Both the position numbers and the translations under genes were made by a program. Of a stretch of 64,000 bases of DNA, positions 9,549-20,929 are shown one piece after another (within the stretch, counting starts at the first letter, position 1; each line of letters begins with the position of its first letter). The DNA comes from Cherax quadricarinatus (Eukaryota; Arthropoda; Malacostraca; Decapoda; Parastacidae), in the NCBI RefSeq assembly GCF_038502225.1, contig NC_091300.1, forward strand, positions 42,373,237-42,437,236, read 5' to 3'. Below the pieces are notes generated by a model. It saw only the letters and a program-made list of their open reading frames with translations. It searched no databases and was not told where the DNA came from.

Positions 9549-12500
9549 TGACCCTGGGTCAGTCCTCACTTCACCCTCCACTGACCCTGGGTCAGTCTTC
9601 ACTTCACCCTCCACTGACCCTGGGTCAGTCCTCACTTCACCCTCCACTGACCCTGGGTCAGTCCTCACTTCACCCTCCACTGACCCTGGGTCAGTCCTCA
9701 CTTCACCTTCCACTGACCCTGGGTCAATCCTCACTTCACCCTCCACTGACCCTTGGTCAGTCCTCACTTCACCCTCCACTGACCCTGGGTCAGTCCTCAC
9801 TTCACCCTCCACTGACCCTGGGTCAGTCCTCACTTCACCCTCCACTGACCCTGGGTCAGTCCTCACTTCACCCTCCACTGACCCTGGGTCAGTCCTCACT
9901 TCACCCTCCACTGGCCCTGGGTCAATCGTCACTTCACCCTCCACTGGCCCTGGGTCAATCGTCACTTCACCCTCCACTGGCCCTGGGTCAATCGTCACTT
10001 CACCCTCCACTGACCCTGGGTCAATCCTCATTTCACCCTCCACTGACCCTGGGCCAGTCCTCATTTCACCCTCCAATGACCCTGGGTCAATCCTCACTTC
10101 ACCCTCCACTGACCCTGGGTCAATCCTCACTTCACCCTCCACTGACCCTGGGTCAGTCCTCACTTCACCCTCCACTGACCCTGGGTCAGTCCTCACTTCA
10201 CCCTCCACTGACCCTGGGTCAGTCCTCACTTCACCCTCCACTGACCCTGGGTCAGTCCTCACTTCACCCTCCACTGACCCTGGGTCAGTCCTCACTTCAC
10301 CCTCCACTGACCCTGGGTCAGTCCTCACTTCACTCTCCACTGACCCTGGGTCAGTCCTCACTTCATCCTCCACTGGCCCTGGGTCAATCGTCACTTCACC
10401 CTCCACTGGCCCTGGGTCAAACGTCACTTCACCCTCCACTGACCCTGGGTCAATCGTCACTTCACCCTCCACTGACCCTGGGTCAATCCTCATTTCACCC
10501 TCCACTGACCCTGGGCCAGTCCTCACTTCACCCTCCACTGACCCTGGGTCAATCCTCACTTCACCCTCCACTGACCCTGGGTCAGTCTTCACTTCACCCT
10601 CCACTGACCCTGGGCCAGTCCTCACTTCACCCTCCACTGACCCTGAGTCAATCCTCACTTCACCCTCCACTGACCCTGGGTCAGTCTTCACTTCACCCTC
10701 CACTGACCCTGGGTCAGTCCTCACTTCACCCTCCACTGACCCTGGGTCAGTCCTCACTTTACCCTCCACTGACCCTGGGTCAGTCTTCACTTCCACTGAC
10801 CCTGAGTCAATCCTCACTTCACCCTCCACTGACCTTGGGTCAGTCTTCACTTCACCCTCCACTGACCCTAAGTCAGTCCTCACTTCACCCTCCACTGACC
10901 CTGGCTCAGTCTTCACTTCACGCTCCACTGACCCTGGGTCAGTCTTCACTTCACCCTCCACTGACCCTGGGTCAGTCTTCACTTCACCCTCCACTGACCC
11001 TGGGTCAATCTTCACTTCACCCTCCACTGATCCTGGGTCAGTCTTCACTTCACCCTCCACTGACCCTGGGTCAGTCTTCACTTCACCCTCCACTGACCCT
11101 GGGTCAGTCCTCACTTTACCCTCCACTGACCCTGGGTCAGTCCTCACTTCACCCTCCACTAACCCTGGGTCAGTCCTCACTTTACCCTCCACTGACCCTG
11201 GGTCAATCTTCACTTTACCCTCCACTGACCCTGGGTCAGTCCTCACTTTACCCTCCACTGACCCTGGGTCAGTCTTCACTTCACCTTCCACTGACCCTGG
11301 GTCAATCCTCACTTCACCCTCCACTGACCCTGGGTCAGTCCTCACTTCATCCTCCACTGACCCTAGGTCAGTCCTCACTTCACCCTGAACTGACCCTGGG
11401 TCAGTCTTCACTTCACCCTCCGCTGACCTTGGGTCAGTCTTCACTTCACCCTCCACTGACCCTGGGTCAGTCTTCACTTCACCCTCCACTGACCCTGGGT
11501 CAGTCTTCACTTCACCCTCCACTGACCCTGGGTCAGTCTTCACTTCACCCTCCACTGACCCTGGGTCAGTCTTCACTTCACCCTCCACTGACCCTGGGTC
11601 GGTCCTCACTTCACCCTCCACTGACCCTGGGTCAGTCTTCACTTCACCCTCCACTGACCCTGGGTCAGTCTTCACTTCACCCTCCACTGACCCTGGGTCA
11701 GTCTTCACTTCACCCTCCACTGACCCTGGGTCAGTCTTCACTTCACCCTCCACTGACCCTGGTTCGATCTTCACTTCACTCTCCACTGACCCTGGCTCAG
11801 TCTTCACTTCACCCTCCACTGACCCTGGGTCAGTCTTCACTTCGCCCTCCACTGACCCTAGGTCTGTCCTCACTTCACCCTCCACTGACCCTGGGTCAGT
11901 CTTCACTTCCACTGACCCTGGGCCAGTCATCACTTCACCCTCCACTGACCTTGGGTCAGTCTTCACTTCACTCTCCACTGACCCTGGGTCAGTCCTCACT
12001 TCACCCTCCACTGACCCTGGGTCAATCCTCACTTCACCCTCCACTGACCCTGGGTCAATCCTCACTTCACCCTCCACTGACCCTGGGTCAGTCCTCACTT
12101 CACCCTCCACTGACCCTGGGTCAGTCCTCACTTCACCCTCCACTGACCCTGGGTGAGTCTTCACTTCACCCTCCACTGACCCTGGGCCAGTCCTCACTTC
12201 ACCTTCCACTGACCCTGAGTCAATCCTCACTTCACTCTCCACTGACCCTGGGTCAGTCCTCACTTTACCCTCCACTGACCCTGGGCCAGTCTTCACTTCA
12301 CCCTCCACTGACCCTGGGTCAGTCTTCACTTCATCCTCCACTGACCCTGAGTCAATCCTCACTTCACCCTCCACTGACCCTGGGTCAGTCCTCACTTCAC
12401 CCTCCACTGACCCTTGGTCAGTCCTCACTTCACCCTCCACTGACCCTTGGTCAGTCTTCACTTCCACTGACCCTGGGCCAGTCATCACTTCACCCTCCGC

Positions 12501-12706
12501 TGACCCTGGGTCAGTCTTCACTTCACCCTCCACTGACCCTGAGTCAATCCTCACTTCACCCTCCACTGACCCTGGGTCAGTCCTCACTTTACCCTCCACT
12601 GACCCTGGGTCAATCTTCACTTCACCCTCCACTGACCCTGGGTCAGTCTTCACTTCACCCTCCACTGACCCTGGGTCAGTCCTCACTTTACCCTCCACTG
12701 ACCCTG
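9549..12706. repeat. 33-bp minisatellite, left block (about 96 units)
   Basis: Each unit contains the palindrome TGACCCTGGGTCA followed by a TC-rich stretch ending CACTTCACCCTCCAC. Because 33 is a multiple of 3, every frame on both strands stays open, giving 640- to 1100-residue low-complexity ORFs that are not evidence of genes. Variation includes GGCCCT, GGGCCAGT, TCAATC and shortened 27-bp units. The array is interrupted at 12706 by a BEL/Pao insertion and resumes at 20930. Confidence 0.97.
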
Positions 12707-13755
12707 TGTGGAGAAATTTTCTCCAGGAGAGGGGTATCAGACCCCTTCAGTCCCCTTCAGCCCCTTCAGCCCTTTCAGCCCTGAGGGGCCAAGACCTCTC
12801 AGAAGGGGCGAGCATCTTGTTTACTGATACAGTGAGTAATTGATCACAGATGCCGTACTGCGACGTGGTCAAATGACCTCTGCTCCTTGCAGTCCAGTGT
12901 TGCAAAGTGTATTTTTATAAGAGACAGTACATCTCTTATTTTAGCAGGACAATTAATGAAAATCCTGCTCCCACTTTATTACCATGGTAAAAATAGTGGA
13001 CATTGTTGTCTATGCTTAAGACAGCAAGAATCAAACATTCTGCTTTGCTTCATCGAGGAAGTGGCAAGGAAGCAGAGTACTAGGTCAGCTTTTTTTTGTG
13101 CTGGGGGCAGTGACGGCATGGAGCGCTGTGGCGTCTTGCAGATTACTTTTGACTCTACTGAGAGCGACACTGACGCCAGGATAACCAACAAAGAACACTG
13201 ATCTGTGCATTAGTGTTGACAAAGTGTCTCACAAAACACGATAAACACTTACAGAGAAGTGTGATCAACTTCTTAGTGATATTGTGTGAACAATTATTGA
13301 TGAACAGTGTAACAACGAGTGTTGCGATCCAACAGAGTGTAGTGCGACATTCTTCAAAGAACACTATTCTTCAATCAACTCAACGGATATCTGGGCATAA
13401 TTACGGGTCAGATACATATACCCAGGTAAGTGTTCTAACTCGTGATGTACTACTATTGACTGCGCAGTTGAGTATAAAATCGTGAGTTAGTCACTTATCA
13501 TAAACCCCGGTGATATGCGGACCATTGAGTCCAAACAAGTACGTACATCGTCAGCCACCAGTGTATGAAATATGTTGACATAACACCCCCTAGGGGTAAT
13601 TTATAATCATACAAATTATATTTCTTGACAGCCTGTTGTGAGATGGTTTCGACAGCTTCTAGACCTCGTCTGCAGGGGCGGCTGTGCAGGCGATGAGTTG
13701 TCTTTAAGTTAAGTTTTCACTGTTTAAACTTAACTGGTAAGGCCATTTCTCAACA
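12707..13755 (+). repeat. 5' LTR of the BEL/Pao element
   Basis: 1049 bp, starting TGTGGAGAAATTTTC and ending TTTCTCAACA. It contains a TATAAAA box at 13473-13479. Short ORFs in the LTR are duplicated in the 3' LTR and are not genes. Confidence 0.95.
13473..13479 (+). promoter_or_regulatory. TATA box in the 5' LTR
   Basis: TATAAAA preceded by GCGCAGTTGAG. Conserved at the matching place in the 3' LTR (20646-20652). Likely the element's own promoter; the start site is not mapped. Confidence 0.5.
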
Positions 13756-14554
13756 CATTTGGTCCTTCAAACCGGATAAAGACCACACTGTGGTCCAAAT
13801 ATGTTGTACTACAATGTACAAATAACCTATGAGCCAAGGTCCTTCGAAAAAAGCTGTAAAACTAGTGTTTTACAATATAAATCAGTATAAATGAGTCCCT
13901 CCAGACTCAATCACAGAGAATGGGCATCCAAAAGAAAACGGGCGCTCACCCAGCGTTCACCCAAAGAAAACGGGAGCTGGGTGACTCACCCAACAAGAAA
14001 ACGGGTGATGGCAGCCTCCAACCACTGCTCCAATCTCGAAAGTGCTGATTAAGACAACAGCAACCCAAGTGATGTTCAGTTTGTCTGAGTATATATACAT
14101 AGTGTTTATAATGTTTATAGACGGAAATTAAGAGACAAGATTGTGTTAAAGTTTGTTTCTTATAGATTTACCTGTTATATTAAAGGAACTTATATATAAA
14201 GTGTAAGCTTTCAAATATATATTAACAGTGACATTATTTGTGTTTAAGTAATTTCATGTGTGATTTACAGTTATACAGTGACATTTATAGTGTATAGTGA
14301 ATGAAGTGTATAACATCGTTATTTACGATTAATCATCGTGGTCAGGCTGACACAGCAAACTCAAGCCATAAACACCAGCCACATGTACTGTGTACCCTTC
14401 ATGGTCATTGACCCTGATGTTAAGCTTAGTGGGTCAGTAGTGTCTGACTCGATTATTGCTGACTTAAGCATAACAAAACCTCAGCTGTCTATAGCAGAAC
14501 AGTGTTTTTTAAACACTCTAAGTGTGGTGCTAGAATTTTCAGTATACCATTAAA
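13756..14554 (+). other. BEL/Pao leader with possible primer binding site
   Basis: Directly after the 5' LTR comes ATTTGGTCCTTCAAACCGG; the TGG two to three bases in is where a tRNA 3'-CCA would pair, so this is a plausible primer binding site, but I cannot name the tRNA. The rest is an untranslated leader, including several AAGAAAACGGG repeats at 13930-14000. A 71-codon frame at 14338-14553 just before gag has no recognised match. Confidence 0.4.
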
Positions 14555-15455
14555 ATGGCTTGTTTGAAAACTCAGTTTCAGTCTTTACAGACTAAGATTA
14601 CACAATTAGAAAATCTAATTTCAGTCTGTATAGGATTAACTCAAGATACAAACATAGATTTTGATGATCTTGAGGTCAAGTTTGAATTATTTACACAACG
14701 TATGGAAATAATTAATTCAGACTATACACATTATGAAAATAAATTTCTTGAATCAGATCCATCTGAGGATGAAATTAATTAAACATGTTTTGGATACTTT
14801 TAGTGATCAACAATTAAGGTGGACAGGAGTACAGTCTATCTGCAGTAAAACTCTGTCACAGAGACCTACTACTAGTGGTCAAACACCTGTTACACCTGTA
14901 ACAACAACAAATGTCCCATTACCAAGCTTACCTACATTGTCATTACCTATTTTCAAAGGTCATAATTATGAAGAATTCATTAGTGGCTTTCAATCCATAG
15001 TAAATTCACGAACTGACATAGATGAGATTGTTAAGTTCAATTACCTTAAATGTCTTGTGAAGGGAGAACCCTATGAACTGATTAAGTCATTTCCGGTGGT
15101 CAAAGGCAATTATCAAATAGCCTTACGTGTTTTAGCAGACAATTACTTCGATGCTGACAAGGCCAGAGTTAGACATGCAGTCTTAATATCAAGCTTGAAG
15201 CCACCCAAACATTGTTTTTCAGACTTACAGGCATTTAGAATCACATTAGACAATAGTCTCAGATCTCTAGGTGCTAAATATGACCTAAGACAATGTGATT
15301 GGTTTATCAGTGGTATTGTACAAGATAAGTTGTCACCACAAACTATTGAACGATTAAATATTATGTTCAATAAAAGCTATTTCACTTGTGAGGAAATTAG
15401 CAATGGTTTACAAACAATAGTTTCATGCATGCAAGCAACGAGACAAGATGACTAA
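14555..15455 (+). pseudogene. BEL/Pao gag, frameshifted
   Basis: The N-terminal piece (14555-14782, ATG start) is a helical, probably coiled-coil segment (LKTQFQSLQTKITQLENLI). It shifts frame near 14760-14785 into 14733-15455, which carries the gag region seen in BEL elements: LPIFKGHNYEEFISGFQSIV, then FNYLKCLVKGEPYELIKSF, resembling DUF1759. A TAA at 15453-15455 separates it in the same frame from pol. Gag forms the particle and packages the element RNA. The frameshift is a lesion; the in-frame stop may be a lesion or a readthrough point. Confidence 0.85.
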
Positions 15456-15467
15456 TCCACAAATCCC

Positions 15468-17909
15468 GTGGATAACAAACCTTCAACTCAGTATAAAAAG
15501 AGTATAACTACTCCCACTAAACCACATAATGGGAAATCCCATATAGGCATTTATCAAGCTGTGAATACAACAGACAGTAAACAGACTGTCATACATAAAC
15601 GTACTCCAAAATGTGTACTTTGTGACGGAACACATTGGGCACAGTATTGTAGTCAATACACATCAATGGAGGCACGTAAACAACGTGTTCATCAGCTGAA
15701 AAGGTGCATCAAGTGTTTAGGTGAACACAAGGGAGGTAAATGCTCACTGAAGAAGTGTTTTAAATGCAAGGGTATGCATAATACAGCATTATGCCCAAAT
15801 ACTTTTGCTGAACAGCAGAAGACTTCCACAGAATCAGGAAGTCAACAAGCAACAGCATTAAATGTGAGAGATAAGTTTAAAGCAACTGCTCTCCCGATAG
15901 CTCGAGTTCAGTTATCTAATAAATTACACAAAACCAATGTGCTAACACTATTTGATCAAGGCTCACAAAGGTCCTTCATAAGAAGAACAGTGTTGCAGAA
16001 ACTGAATAAACAACCCTATGCCAAAATACAGTTAGATATAGCTAGTTTTTTCCACAATTCTGGTAAACAGACATATGACCTAGCCAGAATCACTGTTGGT
16101 CTAGGAAACAGGAAAAAGACAGTAGAAGCTGTGGTAGTAGATGATTTGCCTAAGTCTGTGCAGATCCAGGGATTAAAAGAAACAGTTGCAGCACTGAAAG
16201 CAGCTAAGGTCAAGTTAGCCTGTCCTGACATACAGACGGACACAATTAGTCCAATTTATTTAATCATTGGAAGTGATTATTATCACTGTTTTGTGCAAAA
16301 TATAGTAAGTAAACATGATGTTCACTTGCTGAAAACAGCAGGAGGCCACATGATATGTGGTCCCATTCCCTCTCAAAGTGGGAAAGAAGCTGATATTGAT
16401 TCAGTGGAAAATGTACTAGTTACGAGAATAACCGCTGATCATGTACCACAGCAAAAATTATCATTACTGGAAGAAATGAATGAACCAGTTGATAAGTTGT
16501 GGGATTTAGATGCGATAGGTATTGATGTAAATAAACCAAGCCCACAAGAGTCTCAGACTTATAACCAATATTTGGACATTGTCAAATATAAAGATGGACA
16601 GTATTGGGTTAGGTTACCATGGAAATTAAATCCACCACATCTGCCTAGCAATTATCGCATGGTTTTCGGACAAATGAAAGCACAAATACATGAGCTCAGG
16701 AAGAATGCAGAGCTACTGACTGTCTATGATAATATCATACAAGAACAGTTGGACAATAAATTCATTGAGGAAATAGTCGAAGATAAGTTGAAGACAGACG
16801 CTCATTATCTCCCGGACCATGGAGTCAGAAAAGATTCTGAAACCACTCCACTACGTGTTGTATATAATTGCAGCGCGCGTGCAAATAAAGATGTAGCAAG
16901 TCTTAATGACTGTCTGATGACCGGACCCTCACTAACTGAGAAGCTTGGAGACGTGCTTATGAAATTTCGCACAAACCCATATGCCTACACGGCTGATATT
17001 TCCAAGGCTTTCTCAAGAGTAGGACTACAAGAAATAGATAGAGATTATACTCGATTCTTGTGGCCTGAAAATCCACATGATCCTCAAAGTCCTGTGAAAA
17101 CTTATCGTTTCAAATCAGTATTATTTGGTGCAACATCCTCTCCATTCTTACTAGAAGCTACTCTAAATACACATTTGAAGAAATCTGAAAGTCCCTTCAA
17201 AGAAATCTTAAAGAAAAGTTTCTATGTGGACAATCTTCAAGGTACTGTGAATAAAGAGGAGAATTTGAAATCCTTATACAGAGAAGCTAACAAGGAGAGG
17301 AAAGAAGCAAATATGCCTCTAAGGATGTGGAATACTAATTCAGTGCAATTAAGGGAACTTATGAAAGAAGATTTCCCTGAAACTGAAGTTCCTGATTGCA
17401 ACAATATGCTGGGACTTTATTGGAACACACAGGAAGATACTTTGAATCTCAAAAGGATAAACAATAAATCATGCAGTACACTCACTAAACGTAGTTTACT
17501 GTCAGAGGTATCACAATGTTTTGATCCTCTAGGACTCGTCTCACCAATTACCATAAAGGGTAAAATGCTTATGCAAGATGCATGGAAACTCAAAATTGGA
17601 TGGGATGAGAACTTGCCTCTAGAAATGAGTCAAGCATGGGATGAAATATCCAGGGAGTTTAAGCAACTTCATCAAAATACGTTTCCCAGACAAATAGGTC
17701 AAGAGGGAAACAAGTACACATTACATGTGTTCTGTGATGCGTCAACCAGAGGTTATGGCGCTGTAGCTTACATGAGTAATGCTGAAGGAAGTACACTAAT
17801 TACTTCAAAGGCCAGGGTAGTACCCTTGAAGGTCAGAACAGTACCACAATTGGAACTGACAGCACTATGTAGGTACAAAATTAGCTGTCTATCTCAACAA
17901 AGTACTTGA
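15468..17909 (+). pseudogene. BEL/Pao pol: zinc knuckle, protease, RT, RNase H start
   Basis: Open for over 800 codons and in the same frame as gag. In order: cysteine-rich knuckles (CVLCDGTHWAQYC, CIKCLGEHKGGKC, CFKCKGMHNTALC); a retropepsin-like domain with LFDQGSQRSFI (D-x-G motif, DUF1758 type); RT with VVYNCSAR, YTADISKAF, LFGATSSPF and catalytic FYVDNLQG; a linker with CFDPLGLVSPI (A17 type); and the start of RNase H with FCDASTRGYGA. A one-base deletion near 17873 ends the frame. No ATG is evident after the gag stop, so gag-pol readthrough, or decay of one continuous ORF, is likely. Confidence 0.9.
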
Positions 17910-18405
17910 TCATCTCACTATTGAGAAAACCGTGATCTGGAGTGATAATGAAGCAGTTCTCCAGTGGTTAAGAAATAATAAGAGTAAGCTGGTCTATGTA
18001 CAGAACAGAGTAGCAGAAATAAAAGAGATGCAGAGAGATTATCTCTTTCTTCACGTCTCTACCCAAGAGAATCCAGCTGACATGTTGTCACGTGGTGTCC
18101 CACTCAAGAAATTTGTGGATAGTAAATTATGGCTCCACGGACCGAACTGGCTCTCTAATGAAAATAACTGGCCTCAGCAAAAAGCTCACATTATGCCAGA
18201 AGAAACAGTCTGCTTGAACACAGCAGAAATAAGTTGTGTAAATACTGCAGCAGCCACAACAGAAATAGTCATTGATGGATCTAAATACTCATCTTTGGGT
18301 AAACTCTTAAGAGTTACAGCTCTTGTCTTTGAATTCATTAAAGGAATAAAACCTGATTATGAATGTCTTGAACCCATTAAATACTGGGTGAAACTAATAC
18401 ATTAA
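17873..18405 (+). pseudogene. BEL/Pao pol continuation: RNase H C-terminal part
   Basis: Continues pol in another frame after the 17873 lesion. Visible motifs are VIWSDNEAVLQWLRNN (the RNase H acidic region) and ENPADMLSRGV, the conserved end of the BEL RNase H domain, followed by the linker with LWLHGPNWL. It stops at 18405, where a further frameshift precedes the integrase zinc domain. Confidence 0.85.
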
Positions 18406-18407
18406 GA

Positions 18408-18700
18408 CGTTTTCTCTACAGAATATAAATTTCTAGAAACACAAGATAAATCCCCAAGAAACCTGTTATGATTAATTCTTTAGGACTTTATCTCGACTCA
18501 GAAAAGATTATAAGATGTCGAGGAAGAATTCATAATTCTTCACTACCTAAGGAAGCCATACATCCAATATTGATCCCCAAGAATCAGTGGCTAACAAAAC
18601 TGATTGTGCAAAACGCCCACAGTAACGTGTTACATGGTGGGGTAGCTGACACACTGTCATATACGACAGTCCTACTGGATACCTCAAGGTCGACAAAGTG
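18408..18700 (+). pseudogene. BEL/Pao integrase zinc-binding (H2C2) region, broken
   Basis: The frame at 18468-18660 gives IIRCRGRIHNSSLP and LIVQNAHSNVLHGGV, including the HH pair of the integrase zinc-binding domain. A frameshift between about 18650 and 18690 separates it from the CC pair (CITCRHYD) at the start of the next segment. Confidence 0.8.
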
Positions 18701-19258
18701 TGAAAAAACAAATAAAGGACTGTATTACTTGTCGTCACTATGATATGCGAGTATGTCAGTATCCAGGTCCACCTCCATATCCCTCTGAAAGAGTTTGTCA
18801 TGTCACTCCATTTGAGGTGACAGGTGTAGATTACACTGGACCAATAATTTTAACCAAAACAGTTGACAAAGTTCCTATCAAGGTGTACATCTGTTTGTTC
18901 ACTTGTGCTACGACTACGACTAGAGCAGTACATCTAGAAGTAGCCACTGACATGTCTGCTGAAACCTTTATCAAATTATTCAGAAGGTTTGCAGCCAGAA
19001 GGGCGTGTCCCAGACTGATGATTTCAGATAATGCAACGAACTTTGTTGCTGGTGCTGCTTATATAAGCAAGATCTTTGATCAACCAGAAGTACAACAGAT
19101 GCTGAATCAACGCAGTTGTCGCTGGAGATACATTCCTCCTAAATCTCCATGGCACGGCGGATTTTATGAAAGAATGATCGGCATTGTAAAACGTTGTTTA
19201 AGGAAGACTCTTCATCGTCAGAGAAATCGACTTATTAGAATTCCATACAGTTGTTATT
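18700..19258 (+). pseudogene. BEL/Pao integrase catalytic core
   Basis: Open segment with the second half of the zinc domain (KDCITCRHYD), then the DDE core: VDYTGPI (first Asp), LMISDNATNFV (second Asp) and WHGGFYERMIG (catalytic Glu). It integrates the cDNA into the host genome. A frameshift near 19255 separates it from the C-terminal domain. Confidence 0.9.
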
Positions 19259-19262
19259 GAAA

Positions 19263-19847
19263 TAGAAAATAGTCAACAACAGACCTCTAACTTATGTGAC
19301 CGATGATCTGGACAATTTAGAAGTGTTAAGTCCATCTCATTTACTCCATGGCAGAAGGCTCGAACCTGTTCCTCCCGTGAATGATAAAGAAATCATAGAG
19401 GATCCTACTTATTTCGAACCTGAGCAACTCAGACGTAAATTCAAACACCTTAATAAAGTGATTGAACGTTGGGAGAAAATTTGGCGAGAAGACTATCTCA
19501 CCTCATTGAGAGAACACTTCTATGGAGCTGGTGTTCCTGAAAATCGTAATTCCTTAAGACCTGGTGACATAGTGATTATCGACAATGATGGTCCGAGGTC
19601 CCAATGGCCACTTGGAAAAATTGTGACCATATATCCTGATGCAAATGGAATCATCAGGACAGTTGATGTTTTGAGCAAAGTTGTAGTGAATAAGCGGACA
19701 ATAAATAAACTAGTGCCGTTGGAATTACGCAGTGTTGAAAACAAAATTAGTGATTCTCCAGAAACCACACAGACTAAAGCTGTTCAGAAAAGACAAGCAG
19801 CAGTGGTAGCGAGTGAGAAAATCAAATTAATGTTAAGTGATGAATAG
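19263..19847 (+). pseudogene. BEL/Pao pol C-terminal (DUF5641-type) domain
   Basis: NNRPLTYVTDDL, LSPSHLLHGRRL and WREDYLTSLREHF, then RPGDIVIIDNDGPRSQWPLG, form the domain that follows integrase in BEL/Pao pol. It ends at a stop at 19845-19847, about 30 bp before the 3' LTR. Confidence 0.88.
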
Positions 19848-19879
19848 TTCACCTGCAGCGAACCTCCGCCGCCCCCCAG

Positions 19880-20929
19880 TGTGGAGAAATTTTCTCCAGG
19901 AGAGGGGTATCAGCCCCCTTCAGTCCCCTTCAGCCCCTTCAGCCCTTTCAGCCCTGAGGGGACAAGCCCTCTCAGAAGGGGCAAGCGTCTTGTTTACTGA
20001 TACAGTGAGTAATTGATCACAGATGCCGTACTGCGACGTGGTCAAATGACCTCTGCTCCTTGCAGTCCAGTGTTGCAAAGTGTATTTTTATAAGAGACAG
20101 TACATCTCTTATTTTAGCAGGACAATTAAGGAAAATCCTGCTCCCACTTTATTACCATGGTAAAAATAGTGGACATTGTTGTCTATGCTTAAGACAGCAA
20201 GAATCAAACATTCTGCTTTGCTTCATCGAGGAAGTGGCAAGGAAGCAGAGTACTAGGTCAGCTTTTTTTTGTGCTGGGGGCAGTGACGGCATGGAGCGCT
20301 GTGGCGTCTTGCAGATTACTTTTGACTCTACTGAGAGTGACACTGACGCCAGGATAACCAACAAAGAACACTGATCTGTGCGTTAGTGTGGACAAAGTGT
20401 CTCACAAAACACGATAAACACTTACAGAGAAGTGTGATCAACTTCTTAGTGATATTGTGTGAACAATTATTGATGAACAGTGTAACAACGAGTGTTGCGA
20501 TCCAACAGAGTGTAGTGCGACATTCTTCAAAGAACACTATTCTTCAATCAACTCAACGGATATCTGGGCATAATTACGGGTCAGATACATATACCCAGGT
20601 AAGTGTTCTAACTCGTGATGTACTACTATTGACTGCGCAGTTGAGTATAAAATCGTGAGTTAGTCACTTATCATAAACCCCGGTGATATGCGGACCATTG
20701 AGTCCAAACAAGTACGTACATCGTCAGCCACCAGTGTATGAAATATGCTGACATAACACCCCCTAGGGGTAATTTATAATCATACAAATTATATTTCTTG
20801 ACAGCCTGTTGTGAGATGGTTTCGACAGCTTCTAGACCTCGTCTGCAGGGGCGGTTGTACAGGCGATGAGTTGTCCTTTTAAGTTAAGTATAAGTCTTTA
20901 AACTTAACTGGTAATGCCATTTCTCAACA
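19880..20929 (+). repeat. 3' LTR of the BEL/Pao element
   Basis: 1050 bp, starting TGTGGAGAAATTTTC and ending TTTCTCAACA, with TATAAAA at 20646-20652. Substitutions relative to the 5' LTR are scattered, with a small indel cluster near the 3' end (20870-20905). The sequence just upstream is C-rich (CCGCCGCCCCCCAG) rather than a polypurine tract. Confidence 0.95.

Larger units (their letters stand above)
12707..20929 (+). mobile_element. BEL/Pao LTR retrotransposon
   Basis: An 8.2-kb element with LTRs of about 1050 bp that begin TGTGG and end CAACA, and a 5-bp target duplication CCCTG (12702-12706 and 20930-20934) derived from the minisatellite unit. Internal domain order is gag, zinc knuckles, aspartic protease, RT, RNase H, integrase and a C-terminal DUF5641-type domain, as in BEL/Pao. 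LTRs differ at about 20 positions by eye (about 98% identity). Coding sequence is interrupted by frameshifts and stops, so this copy is defective but fairly young. Confidence 0.95.

Noticed and set aside
9387..12784. Very long ORFs on both strands (640 to 1103 codons) across the 33-bp array
   Set aside because: The repeat length is a multiple of three, so all frames without a stop stay open. The protein would be a pure 11-residue repeat on both strands at once, with no start context or domain.
12887..13485. Small ORFs of 104 and 90 codons repeated at 20060 and 20386
   Set aside because: They lie in the BEL LTRs, where duplication is explained by the LTR itself, and no domain is recognisable.
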